This document shows, piece after piece, positions 17,428-27,102 of a stretch of 40,641 nucleotides of DNA. The translations under genes and the position numbers were made by a program. Source of the DNA: Ignavibacteriales bacterium (GTDB lineage Bacteria > Bacteroidota > Ignavibacteria > Ignavibacteriales > Ignavibacteriaceae); assembly GCA_012517155.1 (NCBI GenBank), contig JAAYVN010000027.1:1-40641 (forward strand). Direction: 5' to 3'. The notes below the pieces were generated by a model that had not been told where the DNA came from, searched no databases, and saw only the letters and a list, made by a program, of their open reading frames with translations. Numbering within the stretch: the first letter of the stretch is position 1; the number at the start of each line of letters is the position of its first letter.

Positions 17428-18432
17428 ATGAAGATAAAGATTTTAATAATAACAATATTAATCTGTACCGCAGGATTTGGACAGAATATAAGTAAGAGCG
17501 GATCAACAGCAGCGCAATTCTTAAAAATCGGAGTGGGAACAAGGGCAATTGGCATGGGAGGAGCATTTTCAGCCACCTATGCCGATCTCAGTTCGATATA
17601 CTGGAATCCTGCAGGAATAGCGGGAATATATAGCCGGGAAGTTCAGTTTAATCACGTTGACTGGATAATGGATGTAAATTATGATTTTGCATCGTTTGCT
17701 ATGAAAACGGGAGATATTGGAACTTTGGGTGCTTTCGTTTCCGTTCTATCGATGGGAGAAATGCCTGTGAGGACTAATGAGCAGCCTGAAGGAACCGGAG
17801 AGTATTTTAATGCCGGTGGACTTCAGATAGGGCTGTCATATGCAAGAGAGCTCACGGATAATTTCTCAATTGGGTTCAATGCAAAATACGTACGCGAACA
17901 TATTTGGAATATGTCTGCTACAGGGTTTGCTCTGGACATAGGAACATTGTACAAAATCAACATTCTGAACGAATTTCGTCTGGGTGCAAGTATATCTAAT
18001 TTCGGAACTAAGATGAGACTTGACGGAAGGGATGTTCTTAAGGTAATTCAAGTTGGTGGGTCACAGGGGAATCTTATCAATACGAAGATTGAACTTGATG
18101 AATACGATATGCCGTTGTTCTTTAGAGTGGGAATTGCCGCAGATGTTGTTAAGGAACAGGATCATCTCCTGACGGTGGCACTGGACGCAGTACATCCCAA
18201 CGACAACTCGGAGGCGATTAATTCGGGGCTGGAATATTCCTGGAATAATATAGTCTTTTTGCGAGCCGGGTATAAGTCGTTGTTTGAACAAAACGGCGAG
18301 CAGGGACTGACCCTGGGTGCCGGAATTAACTATAAAATCTTTGATGCGGTTGCACTAGCGCTGGATTATGCATACGAGGATTTCGGTATTCTCACTAATG
18401 TGCATTATTTGACGGTGGGAGTAAAATTTTAG
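17428..18432 (+). CDS. PorV/PorQ-family outer-membrane protein (cassette A, gene 3)
   Basis: 334 residues with signal peptide MKIKILIITILICTAGFGQ. The mature N-terminus AAQFLKIGVGTRAIGMGGAFSATYADLSSIYWNPAGIA is the hallmark of the PorV/PorQ (UPF0164) family, 14-stranded FadL-like barrels. Known PorV binds C-terminal sorting domains of T9SS cargo and brings them to the attachment complex. The remainder is beta-strand-rich and ends in aromatic-hydrophobic VGVKF. TAAGGAG precedes the ATG. It follows the large secreted gene by 44 bases and is paralogous to 37017-38021. I infer it partners the neighbouring secreted protein; whether it is the general PorV of this organism cannot be told. Confidence 0.88.
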   Translation: MKIKILIITILICTAGFGQNISKSGSTAAQFLKIGVGTRAIGMGGAFSATYADLSSIYWNPAGIAGIYSREVQFNHVDWIMDVNYDFASFAMKTGDIGTLGAFVSVLSMGEMPVRTNEQPEGTGEYFNAGGLQIGLSYARELTDNFSIGFNAKYVREHIWNMSATGFALDIGTLYKINILNEFRLGASISNFGTKMRLDGRDVLKVIQVGGSQGNLINTKIELDEYDMPLFFRVGIAADVVKEQDHLLTVALDAVHPNDNSEAINSGLEYSWNNIVFLRAGYKSLFEQNGEQGLTLGAGINYKIFDAVALALDYAYEDFGILTNVHYLTVGVKF

Positions 18433-18468
18433 TTTGAATTAGAGTGTGTTTCAGATAAAGGAAGAAAG

Positions 18469-18936
18469 ATGGATATTAATTTAGTTAAAAAATTGGTTAA
18501 GGTGCTCGAGGAAAGCAAGCTTTCGGAACTTGAAGTAGAGCAGGAAGGACTGAAGGTAAAGCTTTCGAAAGGAACCGCTTTCAAAGGAGAAACTTTTGCG
18601 CCGCATCACTTTGTTCCTCAACCTCAGTTTCATGGTATTGAATTAAAGGAGAGTAATGAGGTCAAAGATAAAGCAGAACCAGCCGCACAAGCAAAAGACC
18701 TGCATGAAGTGAAATCACCAATAGTGGGTTCATTTTACCGGGCTCCTTCCCCGGATGCTGAGCCTTATGTGAGGGTGGGAGACAGGGTTTCTACCGGAAC
18801 GGTTTTATGTATTGTTGAAGCAATGAAACTAATGAACGAAATAATTTCCGAAGTTGACGGTGAAATAGTCAAGATACTTGTGGAGAACGGACAACCGGTT
18901 GAGTATAATCAACCATTGTTTCTGGTAAAAATATAA
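18469..18936 (+). CDS. accB: Acetyl-CoA carboxylase biotin carboxyl carrier protein
   Basis: 155 residues, normal for AccB. The N-terminal helix region ([30 protein letters not shown]) is typical; a charged, Ala/Pro-containing linker at about 45-80 leads to the biotinyl domain, with the biotin-accepting Lys120 in EAMKLMNEI. It carries the carboxyl group between AccC and the carboxyltransferase in the first step of fatty acid synthesis. accC follows after 17 bases. The gene lies only 36 bases after the PorV-like gene with no terminator between, so it may be read from the cassette A promoter; an own promoter inside the preceding gene cannot be excluded. Confidence 0.95.
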   Translation: MDINLVKKLVKVLEESKLSELEVEQEGLKVKLSKGTAFKGETFAPHHFVPQPQFHGIELKESNEVKDKAEPAAQAKDLHEVKSPIVGSFYRAPSPDAEPYVRVGDRVSTGTVLCIVEAMKLMNEIISEVDGEIVKILVENGQPVEYNQPLFLVKI

Positions 18937-18953
18937 TATCAAAGAGAGGCAGT

Positions 18954-20309
18954 GTGTTTAATAAGGTTTTAATAGCAAACCGGGGAGAAATTGCGCTCAG
19001 GATAATAAGGAGTTGTAAGGAACTCGGTATTAAAACGGTTGCTGTTTACTCGGAAGCAGATAAGGAAGCTTTACATGTTACTTTTGCAGATGAAGCTGTA
19101 TGCATAGGACCACCGCAGAGTAAAAACAGCTATCTGAAAAGTACATCAATAATCTCAGCCGCAGTAATAACAGGAGCGGATGCTATTCACCCCGGCTATG
19201 GATTTCTGGCTGAAAACGGCGAGTTTTCAGAAATTTGTTCAGAAACGGGGATTAAGTTTATCGGTCCATCAAGAGAGATGATAAGAATGATGGGGGATAA
19301 GGCAACCGCGAAGGAAACGATGCGGAAAAAAGGAGTTCCTGTAGTTCCCGGCAGTGACGGAATAATTAATGATGTTAATGAGGGGAAGAAAATAGCTTCA
19401 AAAATTGGATATCCTGTAATTATAAAGGCAACAGCCGGTGGCGGGGGGAAGGGGATGCGGATTGTTGAGAAAGAGGAAGATTTTGAAACCCTGTTTCAAA
19501 TGGCCAGAAGTGAAGCAGAAGCTGGATTTTCCAATCCTGATGTTTACATTGAAAAGTATCTTGAAAACCCAAGGCACATTGAATTTCAGATTTTGGGGGA
19601 CAAATACGGGAATGTATATCACTATGGTGAAAGGGACTGCTCTGTTCAGCGAAGGCATCAAAAACTTATTGAAGAAGCACCATCACCAATAATGGATGAA
19701 GACTTGCGAAAGAGGATGGGGGAGGCTGCGGTGTTGGGAGCGAAAAGCATTAACTATGAGGGGGCGGGGACTATAGAATTTCTTGTTGACAAATACAAGA
19801 ACTTCTATTTTATGGAGATGAATACGCGAATCCAGGTTGAGCATCCTGTGACTGAACAGATATATGATGTGGACCTTGTACGCAATCAGATACTCGTAGC
19901 CGCCGGTGAAAAAGTTGATACACTTCCTTTGCAGGAACCCTTGGGGCATGCTATTGAATTCAGAATTAATGAAGAAGATTGGGAAAAAGATTTCAGACCC
20001 TCCCCGGGAAGGATTGAATCGCTGAATGTACCGGGTGGTTTCGGGATAAGGGTTGATTCTCATGTATATCAATCGTATATTGTACCGCCTTATTATGATT
20101 CTTTGGTTTCTAAATTAATTATTTGGGGAAAAAACAGAGAGCGTACAATTAAAAGGGCAAGAAGAGCACTGGAAGAGTATGTGATTGAAGGAATTAAAAC
20201 AACTATTCCGTTTCATCTAAAAGTGCTTGAAAACGAAAAATTTATTTCAGGAGATTTCGACACTTCTTTTTTGGATAATTTTCTGAAAGATATTAAACTA
20301 AAGAGTTAA
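18954..20309 (+). CDS. accC: Acetyl-CoA carboxylase biotin carboxylase subunit
   Basis: 451 residues, full length for AccC, which uses ATP and bicarbonate to carboxylate biotin on AccB. The N-terminal domain begins [25 protein letters not shown]; the ATP-grasp core has the glycine-rich loop [14 protein letters not shown], the [20 protein letters not shown] signature, and the metal/biotin site [14 protein letters not shown]; a C-terminal biotin carboxylase domain follows (EFRINEED...F.PSPGRI). Translation starts at a GTG at 18954, supported by AAGAGAGG about 5 bases upstream and by the standard family start. It is followed by gcvH after 20 bases. Confidence 0.96.
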   Translation: MFNKVLIANRGEIALRIIRSCKELGIKTVAVYSEADKEALHVTFADEAVCIGPPQSKNSYLKSTSIISAAVITGADAIHPGYGFLAENGEFSEICSETGIKFIGPSREMIRMMGDKATAKETMRKKGVPVVPGSDGIINDVNEGKKIASKIGYPVIIKATAGGGGKGMRIVEKEEDFETLFQMARSEAEAGFSNPDVYIEKYLENPRHIEFQILGDKYGNVYHYGERDCSVQRRHQKLIEEAPSPIMDEDLRKRMGEAAVLGAKSINYEGAGTIEFLVDKYKNFYFMEMNTRIQVEHPVTEQIYDVDLVRNQILVAAGEKVDTLPLQEPLGHAIEFRINEEDWEKDFRPSPGRIESLNVPGGFGIRVDSHVYQSYIVPPYYDSLVSKLIIWGKNRERTIKRARRALEEYVIEGIKTTIPFHLKVLENEKFISGDFDTSFLDNFLKDIKLKS

Positions 20310-20329
20310 ATTTTTTTTTGGAGGAATGA

Positions 20330-20710
20330 ATGAATATACCCGATGGTTTAAAATATACAAAAGAACACGAATGGGTTAGCCTGGAAGGAAATGTTGCAAC
20401 GATAGGAATAACCGATTACGCACAAGGAGAACTGGGAGACGTTGTTTTTATTGATATAGATCCAAACTTGTCCGAAGTAACTCAGGGTGGAAATTGCGGC
20501 ACTATCGAAGCGGTGAAAACCGTAAGTGAAATTTATGCTCCTTGCAGCGGAAAAGTGTTGGAGATTAACCCGGTGCTGTCCGCAAATCCTGAAACAGTGA
20601 ACCAGGATCCTTACGGTACCGGCTGGATGCTCAAAATAGAAATCACAAATCCAGCAGAACTTGATTCCCTTCTTGATACAAACGGATATCGTGAATTAAT
20701 AGGACAATAA
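20330..20710 (+). CDS. gcvH: Glycine cleavage system H protein
   Basis: 126 residues, the usual length. GcvH carries the aminomethyl group on a lipoyl arm between GcvP, GcvT and GcvL. It has the H-protein pattern YTKEHEWV...IGITDYAQGELGDVVFIDIDP, with the lipoylated Lys63 in GTIEAVKTVSEIYAP, then G.VLE.NP.L...PE.VN.DPYG.GWM. A GGAGGAATG ribosome binding site overlaps the region just before the ATG. It sits at the end of the accBC run, away from gcvT/gcvP, which is often seen because GcvH also supplies or relays lipoyl groups. A strong terminator follows. Confidence 0.96.
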   Translation: MNIPDGLKYTKEHEWVSLEGNVATIGITDYAQGELGDVVFIDIDPNLSEVTQGGNCGTIEAVKTVSEIYAPCSGKVLEINPVLSANPETVNQDPYGTGWMLKIEITNPAELDSLLDTNGYRELIGQ

Positions 20711-20727
20711 GTATCCTTTTTCATAAA

Positions 20728-20772
20728 AAACCGGTAGTGCTGCCTGTATTGGGCAATGCTACCGGTTTCTTA
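20728..20772 (+). terminator. Long-stem intrinsic terminator after gcvH
   Basis: AAACCGGTAG (20728-20737) pairs with CTACCGGTTT (20759-20768), and the stem continues inward through TGCTGCC/GGGCAATG with one mismatch and two wobbles. TCTTAACTTTT follows. It ends the cassette A-accBC-gcvH unit and sits just before guaA. Confidence 0.8.
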
Positions 20773-20786
20773 ACTTTTAAATATGA

Positions 20787-22328
20787 ATGAAAACACCAGA
20801 AACAATACTAATTATTGACTTCGGATCGCAATACACTCAACTTATAGCAAGACGTGTAAGGGAGAGAGAGGTGTATTCTGAAATTTTCAGTCATAAAATC
20901 TCTCTTAAAAAAATAAGAGAGATCAGCCCAAAGGGAATAATTCTTTCCGGTGGGCCAATGAGTGTTTATGAAGAAGACTCTCCGCAAACGGACCGGGAAA
21001 TATTTAATTTGGGAATTCCGGTTTTGGGAATATGTTACGGTATGCAGTTGATGTCTGAATATCTGGGAGGGGAGGTTAAGGCAACATCTGACCGGGAATA
21101 TGGGAGAGCGTTATTAACGAGTAAAGAAGAAGGGAAGTTATTAAGGGGATTAAGTTCAGAGACCATTGTGTGGATGAGTCACGGAGATTTAGTGGAAAAG
21201 CCCCCGAAAGGATTTCGAGTGGTGGGAACGAGTGACCATACTCCGGTATGTGTGATTGAAAACGAAAAGAAAATGTTTTTTGGAGTTCAGTTCCATCCCG
21301 AAGTAAGCCACACAGCAGAAGGGGGAAAAATCATTGAAAACTTTTTATTCGGAATTTGCGGATGTGCGGGGGACTGGACGGCGGCGAACTTCATCTCAAA
21401 GAGCGTTGACAAAATAAAAGAAGAAGCCGGCGAAAGTCAAGTGATTTGTGCATTAAGCGGCGGGGTGGATTCAACTGTTGCCGCAGTGCTGGTACACAAA
21501 GCCCTTAAGGAACGACTCCATTGTATACATATTAATAACGGATTGATGAGGAAGGACGAGAGCGGGGAGGTGGTAAGACTTTTCAGGGAGAAATTAGGAC
21601 TGGAAGTTTCGAATGTTGATGCGACTGAGTTGTTCCTTGGCAGACTTAAAGGAGTATTTGAACCGGAGAAGAAGCGCAAAATTATTGGAAACACATTTAT
21701 AGAGGTGTTTGAAGGAGAAGCAAAAAAAATTAAAAACGCAACGCATCTTGTTCAGGGGACGTTATATCCGGACGTGATCGAATCCGTTTCTGTAAAGGGG
21801 GAGTCTGCAACAATCAAGACGCATCACAATGTAGGAGGGCTTCCTGAGAAGATGAATTTGAAATTGATTGAACCATTCCGGGAATTATTTAAGGATGAGG
21901 TGAGAAGGGTTGGACGGGAACTTAGTATTGATGAGGAACTAATAAAAAGACATCCCTTCCCGGGACCGGGATTGGGGGTAAGAATACTCGGAGAAATTAA
22001 TCGGGAGGAACTTGAAGTTTTACGAAATGCTGATGAGATATTTATTGGTGAAATAAAGAAAGCCGGAATCTATGATGAGATTTGGCAGGCATTTTGTGTA
22101 TTGCTTCCGGTACGTTCGGTTGGGGTAATGGGGGATGCTCGGACATATGAGAACGTTCTTGCATTAAGGGGAGTCACTTCGACAGACGGTATGACGGCTG
22201 ATTGGTATAAGTTTGATTATGAATTTCTGGCAAGAGTATCAAATCTCATAATAAACAAAGTCAAAGGGGTAAACCGGGTTGTTTACGATATTAGTTCCAA
22301 ACCACCATCAACGATTGAATGGGAGTAG
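20787..22328 (+). CDS. guaA: GMP synthase (glutamine-hydrolysing)
   Basis: 513 residues, full length. GuaA aminates XMP to GMP using glutamine and ATP. The N-terminal class I amidotransferase has nucleophile Cys83 in GICYGMQLM, an oxyanion segment [10 protein letters not shown] and the HPE dyad in [10 protein letters not shown]. The ATP pyrophosphatase domain has the PP-loop [12 protein letters not shown], and the dimerisation domain ends in the conserved KPPSTIEWE. There is little space (about 14 bases) between the upstream terminator and the ATG and no clear ribosome binding site, so the promoter may lie within or before the terminator. The TAG stop is followed 3 bases later by the next gene. 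Confidence 0.97.
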   Translation: MKTPETILIIDFGSQYTQLIARRVREREVYSEIFSHKISLKKIREISPKGIILSGGPMSVYEEDSPQTDREIFNLGIPVLGICYGMQLMSEYLGGEVKATSDREYGRALLTSKEEGKLLRGLSSETIVWMSHGDLVEKPPKGFRVVGTSDHTPVCVIENEKKMFFGVQFHPEVSHTAEGGKIIENFLFGICGCAGDWTAANFISKSVDKIKEEAGESQVICALSGGVDSTVAAVLVHKALKERLHCIHINNGLMRKDESGEVVRLFREKLGLEVSNVDATELFLGRLKGVFEPEKKRKIIGNTFIEVFEGEAKKIKNATHLVQGTLYPDVIESVSVKGESATIKTHHNVGGLPEKMNLKLIEPFRELFKDEVRRVGRELSIDEELIKRHPFPGPGLGVRILGEINREELEVLRNADEIFIGEIKKAGIYDEIWQAFCVLLPVRSVGVMGDARTYENVLALRGVTSTDGMTADWYKFDYEFLARVSNLIINKVKGVNRVVYDISSKPPSTIEWE

Positions 22329-22331
22329 GAG

Positions 22332-24068
22332 ATGAAAATCAGACGAACGGTGATAATAATTTTTGTTGCAATTCTAATTTCCGGATTTTGTTATTCCCAG
22401 CAAGAACAACCGATGGGGGAATTATTAAAAGAGGGACTAAGCCTGTTTAAGGCAGGGGAATACAGTGGTGCAATCGAGAAATTTGATCTTGTGATTAAGA
22501 CAGAAAACTCAAAGGAAATAATTCCCGCAAAGCTATTAAAAGGCAAAGTGCTTAAAAAATCGGGCAAACGGGAGGAAGCAAAAACAATCTTATCAGATAT
22601 ATTAAAAATATCAGAAAACAATGAATACAGGGATGAGGCGAGTATTGATCTTGCAGAACTATATTTAAGTGAAAAGCAATATTATGAAGCAGCATTAGAG
22701 TTGCTAAGAGTGGTGGAAGAGACCAAATCTCAAGAATATTTAGTTGACGCACAGGGTTATCTGGAGAATATAATTATTGACCATCTAGAACCTGATAACG
22801 TGGATTCTTTAACAGCTAAGGCAATTAATGAGAGAACATATCCATTTCTTTTGTTAGCATTTGGGAAAAAGCTCGACTCGATGGGGGAGACAAAAAGAGC
22901 AAAAGATAAATATTTTAAAGTAATCGAAAGATATCCGGAATCGGCAGAGCATAAATATGCAGTGAAGTATTATGCCGGAGAAGTTCCGGACTCACTAAAA
23001 ATAAAAGAGCAAGTTTGTGTGGTGGGGGTAATTCTTCCATTAAAAGACGGGGAAGATATAGGATCGGTAACTGCAAGGGAAATTTTAGAGGGGATTAAGT
23101 ACGCAACGGACGAATATAATTAGCAGGCAGAAAAAAAGATAGGCTTAAAGATATTGGATACACACGGGGATTCTGAGAGAATAAAAAAACTTCGCAAAGA
23201 AATAGAAGAAGAGAAAAATATCAAGGCTTTATTAGGACCGCTATTTAGTGAGGAGTGCAGATTGATATGCAAAGAGTTTGAATATCTTAAAATTCCAGTA
23301 ATTTCTCCTACTGCCACAGACGATGAATTAACCTTAGAATGCTCATATTTTTATCATCTGAATCCCCCTTTTACAATCAGAGGAAAGGGATTAGCGCAAT
23401 ATATATTTTTTGTAGAGAATAAAAAGAAGATGATCGTCATCAGCTCAGCAGAGGGATACTCAAGAAGTCTTGCAGAGGCTTTCACGAAGGAATTTTCAAT
23501 GTTGGGGGGAAGGATTGTTAAACATTTTACTTACGGAGCAAATGATCCCGGAATCGATTCATTAATTCAACAACTAATAAAGCTAAAGAACTATGAGGGG
23601 ATATATATTCCTCTGGGGAACGATAACCTTGCCGAAGCATTTCTGGCCGGATTAAAAGGGATAGAAACGAGAGTCAATATATACGGGAATCAGGACTGGT
23701 TAAGTGCGAAAGGACTTGAAAGTCATAGTGAACTTAATAACCGGTTTGTTGTATCGTCGGATTATTTTATTGACTACCGTTCTGAAGACTTTACCCAGTT
23801 CAACAAGAGATTTTTTGATAAAACGGGTTTAGAAGCAAACAGGAATGTTTTATATGGATATGATGCGGCTAAGTACCTTCTCGGGATTTTATCGAAGAGC
23901 GATGAAGGACGGAAACTAAAAGAGATGCTTACAGATGAGAAAATAACAATAACCGGAATACACAACTCAATAGGGCTTGATTCGGGTCGGGCAAACAGGT
24001 ATCAGAACATCATCCGGTTTAAGAATAATACTTTTGAATTAATTGACAGATTCAGAACAGAGAAGTAA
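22332..24068 (+). pseudogene. TPR plus periplasmic-binding-protein (type 1) exported protein, interrupted by an in-frame TAG
   Basis: Two adjacent open stretches, 22332-23123 and 23124-24068, are in the same frame and separated only by the TAG at 23121-23123. Read through, they give about 578 residues: a signal peptide (MKIRRTVIIIFVAILISGFCYS), TPR-like helices at about 28-215 (LKEGLSLFKAGEYSGAIEKF and similar), then a leucine-binding-type periplasmic fold starting VCVVGVILPL and continuing past the stop with KALLGPLFSEE, IPVISPTATDDEL and YGYDAAKYLLGIL. The break falls in an early helix of the binding fold, so a truncated product would lack it. It is probably a nonsense mutation or base-call error (CAG or AAG to TAG); readthrough is less likely. 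It starts 3 bases after guaA and its end overlaps the radC start (TAATG). Confidence 0.8.
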
Positions 24069-24763
24069 TGGGACAGAAAAGGGACGGAAGAATAAAATCT
24101 CTTCCGATGGATGACAGACCGAGGGAAAAACTAGCAGCTAAGGGAGCGGATAGTCTTACGGATGCAGAGTTACTTGCCATCCTTTTGCGGACGGGGAAGA
24201 AGGGGAGGAATGTTATAGAGGTGGCAAGAGATTTGCTGGAGGAGTACGACAATCTTGCGATGCTTGCGGGAAAATCATTAACAGCCATAACGAAGGTAAA
24301 CGGAATAGGAAAAGATAAGGGGGTAACCCTAATGGCAGCTTTTGAGATAAGCAGGAGGATTGGGCTCAGGGCCAGGAATTTTTCGGATTGTCAAATAAGT
24401 TCGCCGTCGGAAGTTGGGGATATTTTTGTTCCGATACTGAGGGATGAGGAAAAAGAAAAATTTATTGTGGTTTGTTTAAATACAGCAAACAAGATAATAA
24501 AGTATTCGGTAATTTCAGTTGGAAGTCTCGATACAAGCATCGTTCATCCGAGGGAGGTGTTTAAGAATGCAATAGAAAATAATGCAAAGAGTATTATTCT
24601 GGTGCATAATCATCCAAGCGGAAACACGGATCCAAGCAGTGCGGACATTTCAATAACTCAGAAGCTGGTGGAAGTAGGGAAAATAATGCAGATTCCGGTA
24701 TTGGATCACATAATAGTGGGAGGGAATGAATACTCGAGTATGCTGATGAAGAAATTAATATGA
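24068..24763 (+). CDS. radC: RadC family JAB-domain protein
   Basis: 231 residues, typical length. N-terminal helix-hairpin-helix region (DRPREKL...LTDAELLAILLRTG, ITKVNGIGKDKGVTLMAAFEI) and C-terminal RadC/JAB1-MPN domain with a complete metal motif HxHx7Sx2D (His180, His182, Ser190, Asp193 in HNHPSGNTDPSSAD). The name comes from an old DNA-repair assignment that has since been questioned; the true activity is unsettled. Start and preceding stop overlap as TAATG, so it is translationally coupled to the preceding reading frame. Confidence 0.95.
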   Translation: MGQKRDGRIKSLPMDDRPREKLAAKGADSLTDAELLAILLRTGKKGRNVIEVARDLLEEYDNLAMLAGKSLTAITKVNGIGKDKGVTLMAAFEISRRIGLRARNFSDCQISSPSEVGDIFVPILRDEEKEKFIVVCLNTANKIIKYSVISVGSLDTSIVHPREVFKNAIENNAKSIILVHNHPSGNTDPSSADISITQKLVEVGKIMQIPVLDHIIVGGNEYSSMLMKKLI

Positions 24764-25059
24764 GCGGGGATTAAAGAGGGATTGTCTGAGTGAACCAATA
24801 TTTTTATGGAGATGTTTAATATATGGAGCAAGCGTAGAATAGTCTATTTATTATGGGGATCATGGGTAAAATGAAAAGATTTAGTGATAAAAAGCAAAAC
24901 CAATACGATTAAGTTTGCAGTTTTGTGATTAAATCATTACATTTTGAATGTTAAATTAAGAATTTTCTATATTTTTAATAGATTTTTGCCTAAAAAGGGA
25001 AAATCAGCAGAATAGAAATCGAAACAATAATTTATTAATTAATTTACGGAGGTTGATCT
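24764..25059 (+). promoter_or_regulatory. AT-rich spacer with candidate promoter (24943-24975)
   Basis: TTTG at 24943-24946, 21 bases, TATATTTT at 24968-24975: the same pattern and spacing as before cassette A. It lies 84 bases before the lipoprotein start, which also has an ACGGAGG ribosome binding site. The rest of the stretch shows no gene or clear terminator. Confidence 0.45.
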
Positions 25060-25326
25060 ATGAAGTTAAAAGGAATGATGGTAGGAGTTCTTTTTACCTT
25101 TCTAACCATCGGATTTATCGGTTGCGGAAGCAGTGTATCTGAAGAGCAACTGGCACAATTAGATGCGTTGAAGAAAGAAGTTTCCTCGTTGGAAAAAGAA
25201 GCAAGCAGTCTTAAGGACGAGAGAGCTAAACTCGAGAGAGAGATTGCTGAAAAAAACAGAAAGCTTGAAGAATGTGCTCAGATGAAGCAGGAGACTCAAG
25301 CTAATTTAGAAAAATTGCCTAAATAA
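25060..25326 (+). CDS. Small coiled-coil lipoprotein
   Basis: 88 residues. The signal peptide ends with a lipobox-like FIGC (Cys about residue 22). The mature part is a single charged coiled coil (EEQLAQLDALKKEVSSLEKEASSLKDERAKLEREIAEKNRKLEE), size and layout like small outer-membrane lipoproteins of the Lpp type, although no sequence family is recognised. It lies 18 bases upstream of the LysM protein gene, and the two probably form an operon, suggesting a joint role at the envelope. This is inference from shape and context. Confidence 0.75.
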   Translation: MKLKGMMVGVLFTFLTIGFIGCGSSVSEEQLAQLDALKKEVSSLEKEASSLKDERAKLEREIAEKNRKLEECAQMKQETQANLEKLPK

Positions 25327-25344
25327 GACAAGGAGGAAAAGAAT

Positions 25345-26028
25345 ATGAAATTAAACAGATTTTTATCGGTATTATTAGCTCTTTTCATCGCATTGCCAGT
25401 TTACACACTTGCACAGAAAGAAATGACTCTGGAAGAGTGGGAAAGTGCAATGAGCACGTTGAAAACGAAAAAGGAAAGCTTGGTAAAGGAAATCGCATCC
25501 TTGAAGAAGGATATCGACGGACTTAAGGCTACCTTAAACGGAATGCAGTCATATGAAGATTGCGTAAATGAAGCTTATCAACTGGTTGGCGCAACAAAAG
25601 ATGACGTTGACAACTTCAGGAATGCAGTAAGGGAACTTGAAGGAAAGATCAGAAGGAAGGAAGGACCGAAATCCGACAGACAGAAAGATCTTGACGCATT
25701 AAAGAGGAACAAGATAAGCGCACTTCCGGAATTTTTCTACAAAGTGCATGAAGATTTACAGAGAATGCTTGATGAGTGGGTTGAAGAGACTACAGACATA
25801 ACCTATACAGTAGTAAAAGGTGATCACCTGTGGGGTATTGCCCGCAAGAAAGAGCATTACGGCAATGGTTTTGCATGGCCGAAGATTTATAATGCAAACA
25901 GAGACAAAATCAAGAATCCGGATTTAATTTACCCGCAACAAGAGTTCAAGATTCCACCTCTGACAGCAGAAGAAAAGGATAAATACGACAGATTAAGAAG
26001 GAACTACAAACCAGCTCCGACCAATTAA
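25345..26028 (+). CDS. Exported coiled-coil protein with C-terminal LysM domain
   Basis: 227 residues with signal peptide (MKLNRFLSVLLALFIALPVYTLAQ). Residues about 25-125 are a long charged coiled coil. Residues about 153-207 form a LysM peptidoglycan-binding domain (YTVVKGDHLWGIARKKEHYGNGFAWPKIYNANRDKIKNP as its core, written here with its conserved features: GDxLWxIA, W..IY.AN...I.NPDLIYP). It should be periplasmic and bind the cell wall, perhaps holding the neighbouring lipoprotein or bridging the outer membrane and wall. AAGGAGG precedes the ATG, and a strong terminator follows. Confidence 0.85.
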   Translation: MKLNRFLSVLLALFIALPVYTLAQKEMTLEEWESAMSTLKTKKESLVKEIASLKKDIDGLKATLNGMQSYEDCVNEAYQLVGATKDDVDNFRNAVRELEGKIRRKEGPKSDRQKDLDALKRNKISALPEFFYKVHEDLQRMLDEWVEETTDITYTVVKGDHLWGIARKKEHYGNGFAWPKIYNANRDKIKNPDLIYPQQEFKIPPLTAEEKDKYDRLRRNYKPAPTN

Positions 26029-26066
26029 TCTGAGTTAATAATTTGATAATTGAATTATTATAATTC

Positions 26067-26099
26067 AAAGCCCTTGTTTTAAGAGACAAGGGCTTTTTT
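26067..26099 (+). terminator. Strong intrinsic terminator after the LysM gene
   Basis: AAAGCCCTTGT (26067-26077) pairs perfectly with ACAAGGGCTTT (26086-26096) and runs into six T's. It is 38 bases after the stop. The phoH start lies only 5 bases past it. Confidence 0.9.
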
Positions 26100-26103
26100 A
26101 TTT

Positions 26104-27102
26104 ATGGAGAGAAAAAATATGCCGGAGTCGTTACGCAGGCTTTCTTTTGATGGAACGGATATGTTATCCCTTCTGGGGATGAATGATGCAAATATCAAGA
26201 TTCTTGAAAACCGTTTTAGTACCACAATAACAGTAAGGGGGGAGAATGTGGTTATTAAAGGAGTGGAGGAGGAGGTGGGGGTTGTTGAAAAAATCTTCAA
26301 AGAAATGGTGTATGTGTTAAATACGAACGGTCGTTTGAAGGAGGATGATGTCAGAACTATTGTGGAACTGACAATGCACGGTGGTGAGGTGGTGAGTGAA
26401 AAGGATTTTGATGACATTATTCTTTATACGAAGAACGACGTTATTAAAGCGAAGACGCCCGGACAAGTTAATTTTTACAAGACGGCTTTGAAGAATGATA
26501 TTTGTTTTGCCATAGGTCCGGCGGGGACGGGGAAAACTTATATGGCTGTGGCGATTGCGGTTTCGGCAATGAAGAAGGGGGTGGTGAACAGGATTGTTTT
26601 GGCAAGGCCTGCAGTGGAAGCCGGGGAATCTTTAGGGTTTTTGCCCGGGGATTTCAGGGAGAAGATAGATCCATATTTAAGACCGCTTTATGATGCGTTG
26701 GATGATATGATGCCTTCTGAGAAACTGAAGGGATATATTGAGAAACGAGCAGTAGAGATTGTTCCGTTAGCTTATATGAGGGGAAGGACGCTAAACAATG
26801 CTTTCGTTATTCTGGACGAGGCACAGAATACAACGGATATGCAGATGAAGATGTTCCTGACGAGGCTAGGGGTAAATTCCAAAGCGATAATTACTGGGGA
26901 TATTACACAGATTGATTTGCCTGCAAAACAAGTAAGCGGGCTAGTAAAAGCGCAGGAGATACTGAAGAATATCAAGGGAGTGGGGTTTGTATACATGGAC
27001 AAGCGAGATGTGGTAAGGCACAAGCTAGTAAAGGATATTATTGACGCATATGAAAATGTATATAAGACAAATTCACATGAGAAAAAAGGGGAAGGAAGTT
27101 AG
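26104..27102 (+). CDS. phoH: PhoH family ATPase
   Basis: 332 residues, the normal length of PhoH-like (PhoL/YbeZ) proteins: cytoplasmic P-loop ATPases linked to RNA metabolism, often with YbeY. Residues about 20-75 are the KH-like N-terminal region (NIKILENRFSTTITVRGENVVIKG), the linker has TPGQ.NFYKTALKNDICFAIGPAGTGKTY with Walker A at 138-145, and Walker B is VILDEAQNTT; TRLGVNSKAIITGDITQIDLP is also a family signature. The ATG lies immediately after the preceding terminator T-run, leaving little room for a promoter; AGAGA is the only ribosome-binding candidate. The stop codon overlaps the stop of the convergent acyltransferase gene by 4 bases. Confidence 0.92.
   Translation: MERKNMPESLRRLSFDGTDMLSLLGMNDANIKILENRFSTTITVRGENVVIKGVEEEVGVVEKIFKEMVYVLNTNGRLKEDDVRTIVELTMHGGEVVSEKDFDDIILYTKNDVIKAKTPGQVNFYKTALKNDICFAIGPAGTGKTYMAVAIAVSAMKKGVVNRIVLARPAVEAGESLGFLPGDFREKIDPYLRPLYDALDDMMPSEKLKGYIEKRAVEIVPLAYMRGRTLNNAFVILDEAQNTTDMQMKMFLTRLGVNSKAIITGDITQIDLPAKQVSGLVKAQEILKNIKGVGFVYMDKRDVVRHKLVKDIIDAYENVYKTNSHEKKGEGS

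Noticed and set aside
22332-24068. Programmed frameshift or two separate genes
   Set aside because: Both halves are in the same frame, separated by a single TAG, and the second half begins inside the domain without its own start region.
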